This document shows positions 16,752 through 24,180 of a DNA stretch of 33,874 nucleotides, one piece after another. Origin of the DNA: Chloroflexota bacterium (GTDB taxonomy: Bacteria; Chloroflexota; Limnocylindria; Limnocylindrales; CSP1-4). Location of the stretch: the NCBI GenBank assembly GCA_003141245.1, contig PLLE01000017.1, positions 1 to 33,874 on the forward strand. Reading direction: 5' to 3'. Below the pieces are notes generated by a model. It was not told the DNA's origin and did not search any database. It was given only the letters and a program-made list of their open reading frames with translations. A program made the translations under genes and the position numbers. The first letter of the stretch is position 1. The number at the start of each line of letters is the position of its first letter.

Positions 16752-16757
16752 AGCCTA
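16752..16757 (-). promoter_or_regulatory. -10 hexamer for a leaderless HD-gene transcript
   Basis: Minus-strand TAGGCT is followed by six bases and then the ATG at 16745, so transcription should begin at or next to the start codon. No SD is present. The same spacing appears at the Bcp and membrane-protein genes. Confidence 0.5.
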
Positions 16758-16817
16758 TCCGAGACGGGCCACGGGAGGATCGTCACGGCGCCCGCAGTCT
16801 CAGGCTCTTGTCCTTCG

Positions 16818-17852
16818 TCACGGCCGAGCGCCCTCCTGGTACCGCGCCGCAGCGGCGCGGTAAGTGGCCGCCACCTCGTCCCGCAGCTCCTTCGGCTCCA
16901 GAACCTCGACTTGCGATCCCCAGGACAGGATCCAGCGCCGGATCTCGATCGTGCCGGAGACCCGACACTGCCACAGGACGCTGCCGTCGGGCTGACGCAT
17001 GACCTGCTCAGTCGGGTGCCACGTCGTCTCGGTCACGAGGCCGGCGATCGCGGCGTCGAACCGGAGCACGACCTCCACTTCCTCCTGATCGGCGATGACG
17101 CCCCAGGCCCGACCGAGGCCCTCCTGCACGACTCGCGGATCGGGCGGCTCGAAGGTATCGGGCGTGAGCGACAGCTCCAGGATGCGCTGCAGCTTGAAGG
17201 TTCGGATCGCCGCCCGCGACTCGTCGAAGCCCATCAGGTACAGCGCCCGAGTCGTGGCCGAAGCCTCCAGCAGGTAGGGGTGCACGCGCGACCGTCGCGG
17301 CGGCCGACCGGGGCTGTACGTGGCGGCGTCGTAGGTCAGCTCGACGACCCGCCGCTCGGCCCAGGCGCGGGCCAGGATGCGCAGGTTGCGCGTCAGCCGT
17401 TCGTCCTGCGGGCGGCTCGCCAGGACGTCGATCGTTTGCTCCAGGTGCCGCGCCACGACGGGCGGGAGGATCTCCGCCAGCTTCTGGAACGCGGCCCCCA
17501 TGTCGGGCTCGTAGCGATCGGCGAATTGGGCCGTCAGCCGCGCGGCGAAGAAGAAGGCCACGGCCTCGTCAAGAGTCAGGCGCAGCGGCGGCAGGAACGC
17601 CCCCGCGACGATCCCCCACTTGCCGCCCTCGCTCCAGAGCGGGATTTCGATCTCGCCCTCGAGCGCCTGGAGGTCACGGTAGACGGTCCGCTTCGACATG
17701 CCCACGAAACCGGCGATTGCGTCGGGCGTGGCGCCCTCGGGGTGGGCCTGCAAATAGCGGATGACGCGGTAGAAGCGGGCCAGCCGATCGTGCTTGGCTG
17801 AGGCTCGGTCGGAGGTCCGGTCGGGTTCGAGCGGAGCGTTCGGCTGTGTCAT
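16818..17852 (-). CDS. YafY-type transcriptional regulator (HTH + WYL domain)
   Basis: A 344-residue DNA-binding regulator. The N-terminal winged helix-turn-helix (about residues 22-80) contains GATPDAIAGFVGMSKRTVYR followed by the short linker LWSEGGKWG. The WYL ligand-binding domain (about 160-250) has LYLMGFDESRAAIRTFKLQR, where LYL replaces the namesake WYL triplet. A WCX-like C-terminal extension ends the protein. Its ATG lies two bases after the TGA of the upstream membrane-protein gene (TGACGATG), indicating one transcript and translational coupling. WYL domains typically sense nucleic-acid or nucleotide ligands. The target is unknown, though the coupled membrane protein is the obvious first candidate. 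Confidence 0.92.
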   Translation of the reverse strand: MTQPNAPLEPDRTSDRASAKHDRLARFYRVIRYLQAHPEGATPDAIAGFVGMSKRTVYRDLQALEGEIEIPLWSEGGKWGIVAGAFLPPLRLTLDEAVAFFFAARLTAQFADRYEPDMGAAFQKLAEILPPVVARHLEQTIDVLASRPQDERLTRNLRILARAWAERRVVELTYDAATYSPGRPPRRSRVHPYLLEASATTRALYLMGFDESRAAIRTFKLQRILELSLTPDTFEPPDPRVVQEGLGRAWGVIADQEEVEVVLRFDAAIAGLVTETTWHPTEQVMRQPDGSVLWQCRVSGTIEIRRWILSWGSQVEVLEPKELRDEVAATYRAAAARYQEGARP

Positions 17853-17854
17853 CG

Positions 17855-19039
17855 TCAGGTCCGCGGCGGTGTGATCGAGACCGGGTCTCCGCGGTCGGTG
17901 GCTGTCAGTCGTATCTCGACGGTCGCCAGCAGTCCGTGCGGCAGGATCGCCTGGGCGTTGCCGTTCACCGAGCCCGTGACCATGCCGACCTCTCCGTCGC
18001 CGAAGACCCAGAAGTCGAGCTGGCCGCGCCACGTCTCCAGGCTGGCGTTTCCGACGAGCCACGCGACCTGCGGGAAGGAGGCGGCGAAGATCTCGCCGTC
18101 GATCGCCACGCGGCAGTGCCGTGCCCGGGCGCCCTCGACGTATTCGAGTCCGCGGTCCTCGGCGGTCGCCCTGTTGCCTGCCGAGAGAGACTGGGTCAGG
18201 ACGGTGTCGTCGATCAACTCTCCGTCGAGCAAGGACGGCGCCACGCTCTTCCAGTCCATACCAGGTTCGAGCCACCACGCGGACTCGGCCGTTCGGACGG
18301 CGCCGTACTGGCCGAAGAGGTCGCTGCGCACGACTCGAGCGGTCCAGGAGACGTCGCGCCCGGCTCGGCTGCCGGTCAGATCCACCGAACCGATGGAACG
18401 CCTGTCGACGTCGCCCCAGACGGCCAGATCGAGTTTGGCGGTCGGCGCGTCTTCGAGCCGCTTGTCGCAGTTGGGCGGGGTGAGGGCGGCGTCGGTCGGG
18501 CCGAACCGCGAATGGGCCGCCGGTTTGTCGCGCAGGGCGGCATCGTCGGCCATGCTGACGCCGGCGAAGATGCCGCTGATGACAGTGGTGGTGACCAGCG
18601 CGAATGCGAGCGAGGAGGCCAGCCGTCGCTTGCCGATCCCCGTCTCGGCGATCAGCTGACGACTGATGCCGAGGCCGGCGAACAGGCCGGTGGCCAGCAG
18701 CGCCACGATCCACGGGTAGACGACCTGCGCGGAGGGTAGGAGCGGCTGGGAAGTGCCGGCGAGCACCTGGGCCGTGACGCTGGCGATGGATGGAATAAGG
18801 AGCATCCCTGCCACCAGGCCGAGCCAGAAGACCCCCGCCGAGCCGCGATCGCTCCGGACCAGCGGAGGCCAGACGATAGAGGCGACGCTGACCAGCAGGG
18901 GCAACAAGGCGGTGACGCCGACGAGCAGGTCGAGCGGACCGCCGGGCCGGTAGGCGATCAGAACGATGCCGCCGCCCGCGGCCCAGAGGACGGTGAGAGC
19001 GGCGGCCAGAAGCCGCAACTCGAAAAGGCGGACGCGCAC
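17855..19039 (-). CDS. Membrane protein with extracytoplasmic C-terminal domain, unknown function
   Basis: I do not recognise this 394-residue protein. It begins at GTG 19039 with hydrophobic segments at about residues 9-30, 38-60, 70-97, 108-126 and 142-162. It ends with a soluble domain of about 225 residues that is probably outside the cytoplasm. The soluble part has cysteines in PPNCDKRLE and ARHCRVAIDG and repeated short beta-like stretches (DLTGSRAGRDVSWTA, LDFWVFGDGEVGMVTG). TAAACT lies six bases before the start codon, implying a leaderless mRNA. It is cotranscribed with the downstream WYL regulator. A sensor/regulator pair is possible but is conjecture. Confidence 0.8.
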   Translation of the reverse strand: MRVRLFELRLLAAALTVLWAAGGGIVLIAYRPGGPLDLLVGVTALLPLLVSVASIVWPPLVRSDRGSAGVFWLGLVAGMLLIPSIASVTAQVLAGTSQPLLPSAQVVYPWIVALLATGLFAGLGISRQLIAETGIGKRRLASSLAFALVTTTVISGIFAGVSMADDAALRDKPAAHSRFGPTDAALTPPNCDKRLEDAPTAKLDLAVWGDVDRRSIGSVDLTGSRAGRDVSWTARVVRSDLFGQYGAVRTAESAWWLEPGMDWKSVAPSLLDGELIDDTVLTQSLSAGNRATAEDRGLEYVEGARARHCRVAIDGEIFAASFPQVAWLVGNASLETWRGQLDFWVFGDGEVGMVTGSVNGNAQAILPHGLLATVEIRLTATDRGDPVSITPPRT

Positions 19040-19045
19040 GCTGGC

Positions 19046-19051
19046 AGTTTA
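19046..19051 (-). promoter_or_regulatory. -10 hexamer for a leaderless membrane-protein/WYL transcript
   Basis: Minus-strand TAAACT is followed by six bases and then GTG 19039. No SD lies between them, so initiation at the mRNA 5' end is the simplest model. Confidence 0.5.
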
Positions 19052-19098
19052 GCCGGCGAATGGTGTGCGCGGGCCGGAAGTCGTGCCAAAGCCACGGT

Positions 19099-19248
19099 CG
19101 ATCCGGCGGGGGTGGTCCGCTCGCCGACCCAGCCCGGCGGATCGCGTCAGGGCTTTGCGGGCAAAAGGAGACGCCCGAAGGAACCTTCTCGCTGCGTGGG
19201 TTTTGATGTCATCGCCACCACTAGCAGTCGCTCGACCCCTTCGGGCGT
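19099..19248. other. Gene-free gap with two inverted repeats (possible structured RNA)
   Basis: In the 338-bp gap 19040-19377 no convincing ORF is seen. Two structures stand out: CGATCCG/CGGATCG (19099-19105 and 19138-19144), and a perfect 11-bp pair ACGCCCGAAGG/CCTTCGGGCGT (19171-19181 and 19238-19248) enclosing 56 nt. The second resembles the closing stem of a roughly 78-nt RNA. It lacks a T-arm and GTTCGA-type loop, so it is not a tRNA. A transcript, a recombination site or a relic of a mobile element are all possible. Confidence 0.4.
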
Positions 19249-19289
19249 AACAAGGACGCTACGCCGACCCGGCTCCGCGATCAATTGGT

Positions 19290-19341
19290 TTGTCCACCTA
19301 ACCGCATTTCAGGTAGGGGAGTTGTCCACCGTCTATCCACC
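19290..19341 (+). repeat. Three DnaA-box-like 9-mers
   Basis: TTGTCCACC occurs at 19290-19298 and 19322-19330, and CTATCCACC at 19333-19341. These resemble the DnaA box TTATCCACA/TTGTCCACA except in the last base. A further TTATCCACC lies at 24850-24858 in another gap. No dnaA, dnaN, parA or gidA genes are nearby, so this is not evidence of the chromosomal origin. DnaA titration or regulation is possible. Confidence 0.35.
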
Positions 19342-19377
19342 GCCCGGTTCGGCGCCGATCGGACCGCCCAGGGCGCC

Positions 19378-19941
19378 CTAGAAGGTCGACCCGCCAGCCT
19401 CGAAGCGAAGGCGCGTTTCCATCCCGATCGCGGCCGGGATCCAAGGCTCTTCGGCGATCGGTGCGACGAAGGCGTTGGAGAGGACCCGCAGTGCGCCGGG
19501 CGAAACGGGGAAGATGGCGGTGTCGGTGCCGGCCGCGGCCCAGACCACCGGATAGGGGCACAGGTCCGGGTCCATCACGATTCGCACGTCGTGGCCATGC
19601 CCGAAAGGCGGGATCCCGCCGATCGAGAAGCCGGTCAGTTCCCGCGCCTCGCGAGCGGTCGCCCGCCGGATCGCGGACTCACCTGTCACGGCAGCCAACT
19701 GCGCAAGGTCGACGCGGTTGCGCCCGGAGACCAGGCAGACGATCGGAACCAGCCGCCCGCCGGCCCTCGGGGCGACGAAGACAAGCGACATCACGATCTG
19801 TCCGAGGTCTACGCCGACGATCGCCGCCGCCTCTTCCGCGGTGTGCGTCGACTCGTCGAAGATGGTGATGTCGAGCTTGACGCCCTTGCGGGAGGCAGCC
19901 TCGACCACTCGCTGAATTGCTGGATGCGAGAACTCACTCAC
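19378..19941 (-). CDS. YbaK/ProX-type aminoacyl-tRNA deacylase
   Basis: A 187-residue protein of the Cys-tRNA(Pro)/Ala-tRNA(Pro) deacylase family, which clears mischarged tRNA in trans. Family stretches are AEEAAAIVGVDLGQIVMSLV, the lysine-free LVSGRNRVDLAQLAAVTG, RATAREARELTGFSIGGIPP and FGHGHDVRIVMDPDL. The GGIPPFGH loop lines the substrate pocket. The start is taken as GTG 19941 (VSEFSHPAIQRVVEA), since an extended -10 TGG-TACATT ends seven bases upstream; the frame continues upstream to 20004 without conserved sequence. Monocistronic. Specificity (Cys versus Ala) cannot be assigned by eye. Confidence 0.88.
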   Translation of the reverse strand: MSEFSHPAIQRVVEAASRKGVKLDITIFDESTHTAEEAAAIVGVDLGQIVMSLVFVAPRAGGRLVPIVCLVSGRNRVDLAQLAAVTGESAIRRATAREARELTGFSIGGIPPFGHGHDVRIVMDPDLCPYPVVWAAAGTDTAIFPVSPGALRVLSNAFVAPIAEEPWIPAAIGMETRLRFEAGGSTF

Positions 19942-19948
19942 GTTACGA

Positions 19949-19957
19949 AATGTACCA
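19949..19957 (-). promoter_or_regulatory. Extended -10 for a leaderless YbaK transcript
   Basis: Minus-strand TGG-TACATT is followed by seven bases and the GTG at 19941. A second AT-rich TATATA (about 19973-19978) lies further upstream and is an alternative -10. Confidence 0.45.
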
Positions 19958-20161
19958 TGCGTTCGAGTTGGTTTATATAGAAAGTATCGGCACGTGGGAT
20001 GCAATTTGACAATGGGAGATCGCGGTCACCCGAACCTAGGACCCCGATCGGGCGCCGTTGGTTCCCTCGAGTTCTGTAGCGGCTACGGTTCCGAGGGCTT
20101 CTTGGATCACCGCCGCACGGCCAAGACCCAAAGCCCGATGGCGAGGCATCCGGCGCGGGTG

Positions 20162-20167
20162 TAGAGT
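20162..20167 (+). promoter_or_regulatory. Candidate -10 of the thiamine operon
   Basis: TAGAGT lies about 20 bp before the first conserved base of the TPP aptamer, as expected for a riboswitch that starts near the transcript 5' end. No good -35 is seen. The rest of 19958-20160 shows no gene or strong repeat. Confidence 0.35.
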
Positions 20168-20185
20168 CGGCGGACAACAGAAGAA

Positions 20186-20280
20186 GGACAGGGGAGCGCC
20201 GGGGCGGCGCTGAGAGTGCGGAGCGAAATCCGCAGACCCTTGGAACCTGATCCGGGTCATGCCGGCGAAGGGAGTCAAGC
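20186..20280 (+). ncRNA. TPP (THI-box) riboswitch
   Basis: The aptamer has the diagnostic elements in order. GGGGAGCGCC with its P2 partner GGCGCTGAGA spans 20191-20215. A P3 hairpin GTGCGGA/ATCCGCA follows. Then CAGACCCTTGGAACCTGATC and CCGGGTCATGCCGGCGAAGG (20233-20271) make up the P4/P5 thi-box. TPP binding should shut off the downstream genes, all of which act in thiamine uptake or pyrophosphorylation. The P1-closing bases are short and their exact limits uncertain. The hairpin at 20287-20312 is the likely expression platform. Confidence 0.95.
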
Positions 20281-20286
20281 ACGGAG

Positions 20287-20316
20287 CACCTCTGTCGAAT
20301 CCGGTGGAGGTGTTTT
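20287..20316 (+). terminator. Riboswitch expression-platform hairpin (SD sequestration and/or terminator)
   Basis: CACCTC (20287-20292) pairs with GAGGTG (20307-20312), and TTTT follows (20313-20316). The 3' arm contains the SD GGAGG (20306-20310) of the leader ORF at 20318. Formation of this stem would hide the SD. With the short U-run it could also act as a weak intrinsic terminator. Which mode dominates cannot be told from sequence. Confidence 0.55.
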
Positions 20317-20317
20317 C

Positions 20318-20410
20318 ATGCGCAGAGAGACGGCCGAAAGGGCGGCGATGGGGCGCGCTGAATCGGCGCCCGAATCGGCGACCGCGGACGGACGACCGTG
20401 CACGCGCTGA
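20318..20410 (+). CDS. 30-codon leader ORF overlapping thiN
   Basis: ATG 20318 is seven bases after a strong SD (GGAGG), the best ribosome-binding site in the operon, and opens a 30-codon frame (MRRETAERAAMGRAESAPES and ten more residues). It ends at TGA 20408-20410, inside the thiN coding sequence, 10 bases after the thiN GTG. The thiN start has no comparable SD. The likely role is to load ribosomes under riboswitch control and pass them to thiN by coupling. The peptide is Ala/Arg/Glu-rich without recognisable domain and may have no function itself. Confidence 0.6.
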   Translation: MRRETAERAAMGRAESAPESATADGRPCTR

Positions 20411-21111
20411 TCGTCGCCGACGGCGACGTCCCGAGCCGCGCGGCGCTCCAGTTGGGCTGGCCGGGCTGGGACCGCGAGGTCGAGCTGGTCGTGGCCGCGG
20501 ACGGCGGCTGGGACAAGGCCACCACGCTCGGTCTTGCGCCGGGGCTGCTGGTGGGAGACGCCGACTCACTGCCCGAGACCCGTTTCGCGGAAGTGGCCGC
20601 GCAGGGCGTCCCGATCGAGCGATCCCCCGCCGCCAAGGATGAGTCGGACGCGGAGCTGGCACTCCTGGCCGCTCTCCGGCGGGGAGCGACCCACGTGACG
20701 ATCCTGGGGGCTCTGGGCGGCAAGCGCTTCGACCACGCCCTGGCGAACGTGGGCCTGCTCGCGCTGGCGGAACCCGGCGCAGTCGAGGTCGAGCTGCTCG
20801 ACGCGACCACGCGTGTCAGGCTGCTGCGGGCCCCGGCGGTCGATGAGACGGCGGCCCGCCGCGAGCTCGTCGGTGCCGCGGGCGACCTGGTCTCGCTGCT
20901 GCCGCTCGGCGAGTCCGCCGTCGGCGTCACGACGGCCGGGCTCCTCTACCCCCTCGTGAACGAGACGCTTCGACCGGGCCCCGCGCGCGGTCTCTCGAAC
21001 GTGAGACTCACGACCGAGGCCAGCGTCTCGCTCCGCCGCGGCTACCTGCTGATCGTCGAAACCAGAGTGGACACGGAAACCGAACAACCCGGAGCAGGAG
21101 ATCGAACGTGA
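20398..21111 (+). CDS. thiN: Thiamine pyrophosphokinase
   Basis: Transfers pyrophosphate from ATP to thiamine, giving TPP (EC 2.7.6.2 activity). The 237-residue protein shows VVAADGGWDKA (31-41), GDADS (53-57), the acidic KDESDAELAL (80-89) and GALGGKRFDHALAN (104-117), the ATP/thiamine-site motifs of the family. GTG 20398 is used because the protein then starts MHALIVADGD, the usual beta-strand. A Ser/Arg-rich C-terminal domain ends in a polar tail. It overlaps ykoE by four bases (GTGA, 21108-21111). Together with the riboswitch and importer it forms a salvage route for preformed thiamine. Confidence 0.94.
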   Translation: MHALIVADGDVPSRAALQLGWPGWDREVELVVAADGGWDKATTLGLAPGLLVGDADSLPETRFAEVAAQGVPIERSPAAKDESDAELALLAALRRGATHVTILGALGGKRFDHALANVGLLALAEPGAVEVELLDATTRVRLLRAPAVDETAARRELVGAAGDLVSLLPLGESAVGVTTAGLLYPLVNETLRPGPARGLSNVRLTTEASVSLRRGYLLIVETRVDTETEQPGAGDRT

Positions 21112-21707
21112 GCACCATCCCGGCATTCAAGTCATCTCTCGCCGCGTCAGCCGAGTCGACCCGCTGGCGAACCGTCGACATCGTCGTGGTGGCGGCAATC
21201 GCAGTCGCCTTCGGCGTCGTCTTCTGGTTCTGGAACGCCTTCGTGTGGGTGTGGCTCAGGCCCCTCGGTGAGCCGTGGGAGTACGTCATCAGCGGCGTCT
21301 GGGTCATGCCTGCCGTGGTTGCGCCGCTCATCGTGCGCAAGCCCGGCGCGGCGCTCTTCGCCGAAATGGTGGCGGCCGTCGTCTCGGTCATTCTCGGCAG
21401 CCAGTGGGGCCTGGACACGCTGCTCTCGGGCTTCGTCCAGGGCGCCGGCGCGGAGCTCCTCTTCGGCTTCACGATGTACCGCTCATTCGGTCCGATCGTG
21501 GCCCTTCTGGCCGGAGCCGGGGCTGGCATCGGCGAGGCCCTCCATGACATCCCGGTGTGGTTCCCGACGGCGACCCGCGAAGTCCAGATCGGCATCGCGT
21601 CACTCGAGATGCTGTCGGCCGCCGTCGTGGCCGGAATCGGAGGCTGGCTGCTCGTCAGGGCGCTTCGTCGAACGGGCGTCTTGCAGACTTTCCCCGCCGC
21701 CGAGTGA
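21108..21707 (+). CDS. ykoE: ECF transporter substrate-binding (S) component for thiamine/HMP, YkoE family
   Basis: A 199-residue membrane protein that binds thiamine or its hydroxymethylpyrimidine precursor. Family features are the N-terminal WRTVDIVVVAAIAVAFGVVF, FWFWNAFVW, LIVRKPGAALFAEMVAAVVS, ILGSQWGLDTLLSGFVQGAG and AELLFGFTMYRSF. Five to six hydrophobic segments are visible. GTG 21108 overlaps the thiN TGA; the stop overlaps the next gene's GTG in the same way (21704-21707). Position directly downstream of a TPP riboswitch and with its own ATPase and T-component supports a dedicated transporter. The family is reported for HMP/thiamine; which is preferred here is not visible. Confidence 0.94.
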   Translation: MSTIPAFKSSLAASAESTRWRTVDIVVVAAIAVAFGVVFWFWNAFVWVWLRPLGEPWEYVISGVWVMPAVVAPLIVRKPGAALFAEMVAAVVSVILGSQWGLDTLLSGFVQGAGAELLFGFTMYRSFGPIVALLAGAGAGIGEALHDIPVWFPTATREVQIGIASLEMLSAAVVAGIGGWLLVRALRRTGVLQTFPAAE

Positions 21708-23398
21708 CGACTGACCGGGGCGGCCGGATCGCCCTCGAATCGACCGCCCCGCCTTCGATCGAGGCCGCCGGGCTGTGCTGGACCTACGCCGGCAGATCCC
21801 GTCCCGCGATCGAAGGCCTGACGTTCCGGCTGGAGCCGGGGCGTGTCCTGCTCGTCCTGGGGCCTTCGGGCTCGGGCAAGAGCACGGTCGCCCGCGCCCT
21901 GGCGGGCCTGGTCCCGCACGTCCTCCCGGGGACCTGGCAGGGCGTCCTTCGCGTCGGTGACCTCGACGTCGCCGAGACGCCGGCGCGCCTGCTCGGCGAA
22001 CGGATCGGCCTGGTGTTCCAGGACCCCGACAGCCAGCTCGTCATGTCGCGCGTGGACGACGAGGTCGCCTTCGGGCTGGAGAACCGCGCCTGGCCGCGCG
22101 AGGCGATGCAGGCACGGGTTCCGGTGGCGCTGGCGCAGGTCGGACTGTCGGGCTTCGAACGGCGCGGCACGATGACGCTCTCCGGCGGCGAGAAGCAGCG
22201 CCTGGCGATCGCCGACCTCCTCGCGGCGGGGCCGGGCCTGCTCGTCCTCGACGAGCCGACCGCGAACCTCGATCCGGCGGCGATGCGCGCCACCTTCGAG
22301 CAGATCGCAGCCCTGGCTCGAGTCCGCCGACACACCATCGTCCTGATCGAGCATCGCCTGGAAGCCGCCCTGCCTCTGGCCGACGACGTCCTGCTGCTCG
22401 ACGACTCGGGCCGCCAGCTTGCCTTCGCCCCCGCCGACGCGGTCGGTCCGGAGGCGGTCAGGCTGCTCGAGCGCAACGGTGCCTGGGTGCCCCGCGCGTG
22501 GCAGGGAGTCGAGGCCGCACGGACTAACGAGACGGGGGCGGCGGAGACCCGACGAGCGACCGAAGCCGGCCCGCTACTGCTGGAGGCAGCCCATATACGG
22601 ATCGCGTACCCGGCCGACGAGAGCGGCACGCACCTCGCCATCGACGGGGTGTCGATTGCAGTGCGAGCCGGCGAGCGGATCGCCCTGGTCGGCCCGAACG
22701 GCTCCGGCAAGTCCAGCCTGCTCTTCGCCATGACGGGGCTGCTCCGACCCGACGCCGGGACGGTCAGGCTACGTGCCCTGCCGCGGGACGATGAGGCGGG
22801 AGAGCCCATGCGCGACCCGGCGCGCCTCCGGGCCGGCGAGATCGCGGCGCGGATCGGGCTCGTCTTCCAGGACCCGGAGCTGGGCTTCGTGGCCCGCACT
22901 GCCCGCGACGAAGTGAGCGCCGGCGCCCGGGCGATGGGCCGCGGCCGCGGCCGCGACGCCCACGACGACCACGGCGCCGACGGCGTGCTGGCCCACTTCG
23001 GCCTGGGCCACCTCGCCGCGGAGAATCCGTTTCGGCTCAGCCAGGGCGAGCAGCGTCGCCTCAGCCTGGCAGCCCTCGCGCTTCGGCCGCCGGCCATCCT
23101 GCTCCTCGACGAGCCGACGTTCGGGCTCGACCGACGCGGAACGGAGGCGGTCCTTCGGCTCCTGGACGACCTTAGAGCCGCGGGCCAGGCGCAGATCCTG
23201 GCCACCCACGACCCGCGGTTGCTGCCAGCCTGCGAGCGGGTGGTCGCTCTCGATGCCGGCAGGGTCGTCTTCGACGGTTCGCCCGACGCCTTCCTGGCGG
23301 CGCCGCCCTACCGGCCCGCGGCCCCCTGGCGCGACGGCGTCGCGCTTGCCATCACGTCGGGCACCGCCGCGGTTGCCGGCGCGGCGGGTTCCCGATGA
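21704..23398 (+). CDS. ykoD: ECF transporter ATPase with two fused nucleotide-binding domains, YkoD family
   Basis: Energy subunit of the thiamine/HMP ECF transporter, 564 residues with two ABC domains in one chain. Domain 1 (about 15-265) has GPSGSGKST (53-61), VFQDPDSQLV, LSGGEKQRL, LLVLDEPTANLD and an IEHR switch. Domain 2 (about 285-535) has GPNGSGKSS, VFQDPELGF, RLSQGEQRRL, ILLLDEPTFGLD and ATHD. The second signature is LSQGE rather than LSGGE, which is common in ECF/Cbi-type ATPases. A His/Asp/Gly-rich insert (RGRGRDAHDDHGAD) lies in domain 2. The GTG start overlaps the ykoE stop; no SD is visible, so coupling is likely. Its TGA overlaps the ykoC ATG. Confidence 0.94.
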   Translation: MTTDRGGRIALESTAPPSIEAAGLCWTYAGRSRPAIEGLTFRLEPGRVLLVLGPSGSGKSTVARALAGLVPHVLPGTWQGVLRVGDLDVAETPARLLGERIGLVFQDPDSQLVMSRVDDEVAFGLENRAWPREAMQARVPVALAQVGLSGFERRGTMTLSGGEKQRLAIADLLAAGPGLLVLDEPTANLDPAAMRATFEQIAALARVRRHTIVLIEHRLEAALPLADDVLLLDDSGRQLAFAPADAVGPEAVRLLERNGAWVPRAWQGVEAARTNETGAAETRRATEAGPLLLEAAHIRIAYPADESGTHLAIDGVSIAVRAGERIALVGPNGSGKSSLLFAMTGLLRPDAGTVRLRALPRDDEAGEPMRDPARLRAGEIAARIGLVFQDPELGFVARTARDEVSAGARAMGRGRGRDAHDDHGADGVLAHFGLGHLAAENPFRLSQGEQRRLSLAALALRPPAILLLDEPTFGLDRRGTEAVLRLLDDLRAAGQAQILATHDPRLLPACERVVALDAGRVVFDGSPDAFLAAPPYRPAAPWRDGVALAITSGTAAVAGAAGSR

Positions 23399-24180
23399 GC
23401 GTCCTGCCGGCGCCGCTCCAGCCTGTTCGGCCGGCCTTCCTGACCCGGGTCACGCCAGTGGCGAGGCTGGTGGCCGGCATGGCCTGGCTGGTCGCCAGCA
23501 TCGTCACCCTGGATCCAATCGTGCCCGTCCGGCTGATCCTGGCCGCGGTCGTCGCCCTGGTGTTGTGGTCCGGCCTGCCGCTGCGGCGCATCCCCGGCCG
23601 ACTGGCTCCGCTCGGCCTCGCCATCGTGAGCCTGACCGCCTTCTCGATCCTGCTGTCGAGCTCCAACGGCGACCGCTCCGTGGCGGCGGTCGTCACCCTC
23701 GGCCCGGCCAGGATCACGGGCCCGGCCATCGCCGCCGGTCTTGCGGTCGGCCTGCGCGTCGGGGTCATCGCCCTCTCGACGCTGCTCGTCTTCGGCCCGT
23801 CGGACCCGACCCGGATGGCCGACTCGCTCGTCCAGCAGTGGCACTTCCCCGATCGGTTCGCGTACGGGACGCTGGCCGCTCTGCGTGTGGCGCCGTTCAT
23901 GGCCGGCGACTGGGGAACCATCGGCGCCGCTCGCCGCCTGCGCGGCCTCCAGCCGCGAAGCCCCGCGGCGCGCCTTCGAGAGACCGGAGGTCGCCTGCTG
24001 GCGATGCTGGTCGCGACGATCCGACGGGCCGAGCGTCTTGCCCTCGCGATGGACGCCCGCGGCTTCGACAGCGGCATCCGCCGCACGCATTTCCGCGAAC
24101 TGCGCACGACCTGGCGCGACTGGCTGACCATCGTCGTCGCCCTGGCCGTCGCGGCCGCCGCACTCGCCCTGCCCCGTTGA
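23395..24180 (+). CDS. ykoC: ECF transporter transmembrane (T) component, YkoC/EcfT family
   Basis: A 261-residue membrane scaffold linking the S-component to the ATPase. Hydrophobic segments lie at about residues 27-40, 42-60, 68-85, 103-128 and 240-258. The two cytoplasmic coupling motifs of the CbiQ/EcfT family are seen: AARRLRG (about 179-185) and AMDARGF (about 217-223), which dock in the ATPase grooves. ATG 23395 overlaps the ykoD TGA (ATGA). It is the last gene of the riboswitch operon. No terminator-like hairpin is seen before the bcp promoter, which overlaps the gene's end. Confidence 0.93.
   Translation: MSVLPAPLQPVRPAFLTRVTPVARLVAGMAWLVASIVTLDPIVPVRLILAAVVALVLWSGLPLRRIPGRLAPLGLAIVSLTAFSILLSSSNGDRSVAAVVTLGPARITGPAIAAGLAVGLRVGVIALSTLLVFGPSDPTRMADSLVQQWHFPDRFAYGTLAALRVAPFMAGDWGTIGAARRLRGLQPRSPAARLRETGGRLLAMLVATIRRAERLALAMDARGFDSGIRRTHFRELRTTWRDWLTIVVALAVAAAALALPR

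Noticed and set aside
17853-18713. Long upstream extension of the WYL regulator
   Set aside because: It is an antisense-frame shadow of the membrane protein gene, Arg-rich and unlike any domain; ATG 17852 begins the conserved HTH protein.
19171-19248. Possible tRNA, because a long stem closes about 78 nt
   Set aside because: No T-arm, no GTTCGA-like loop, no anticodon arm with five paired bases, and the stem is 11 rather than 7 bp.
19290-19341. Chromosomal replication origin
   Set aside because: Only three imperfect boxes, no AT-rich unwinding region and no dnaA, dnaN, rpmH or parAB nearby.
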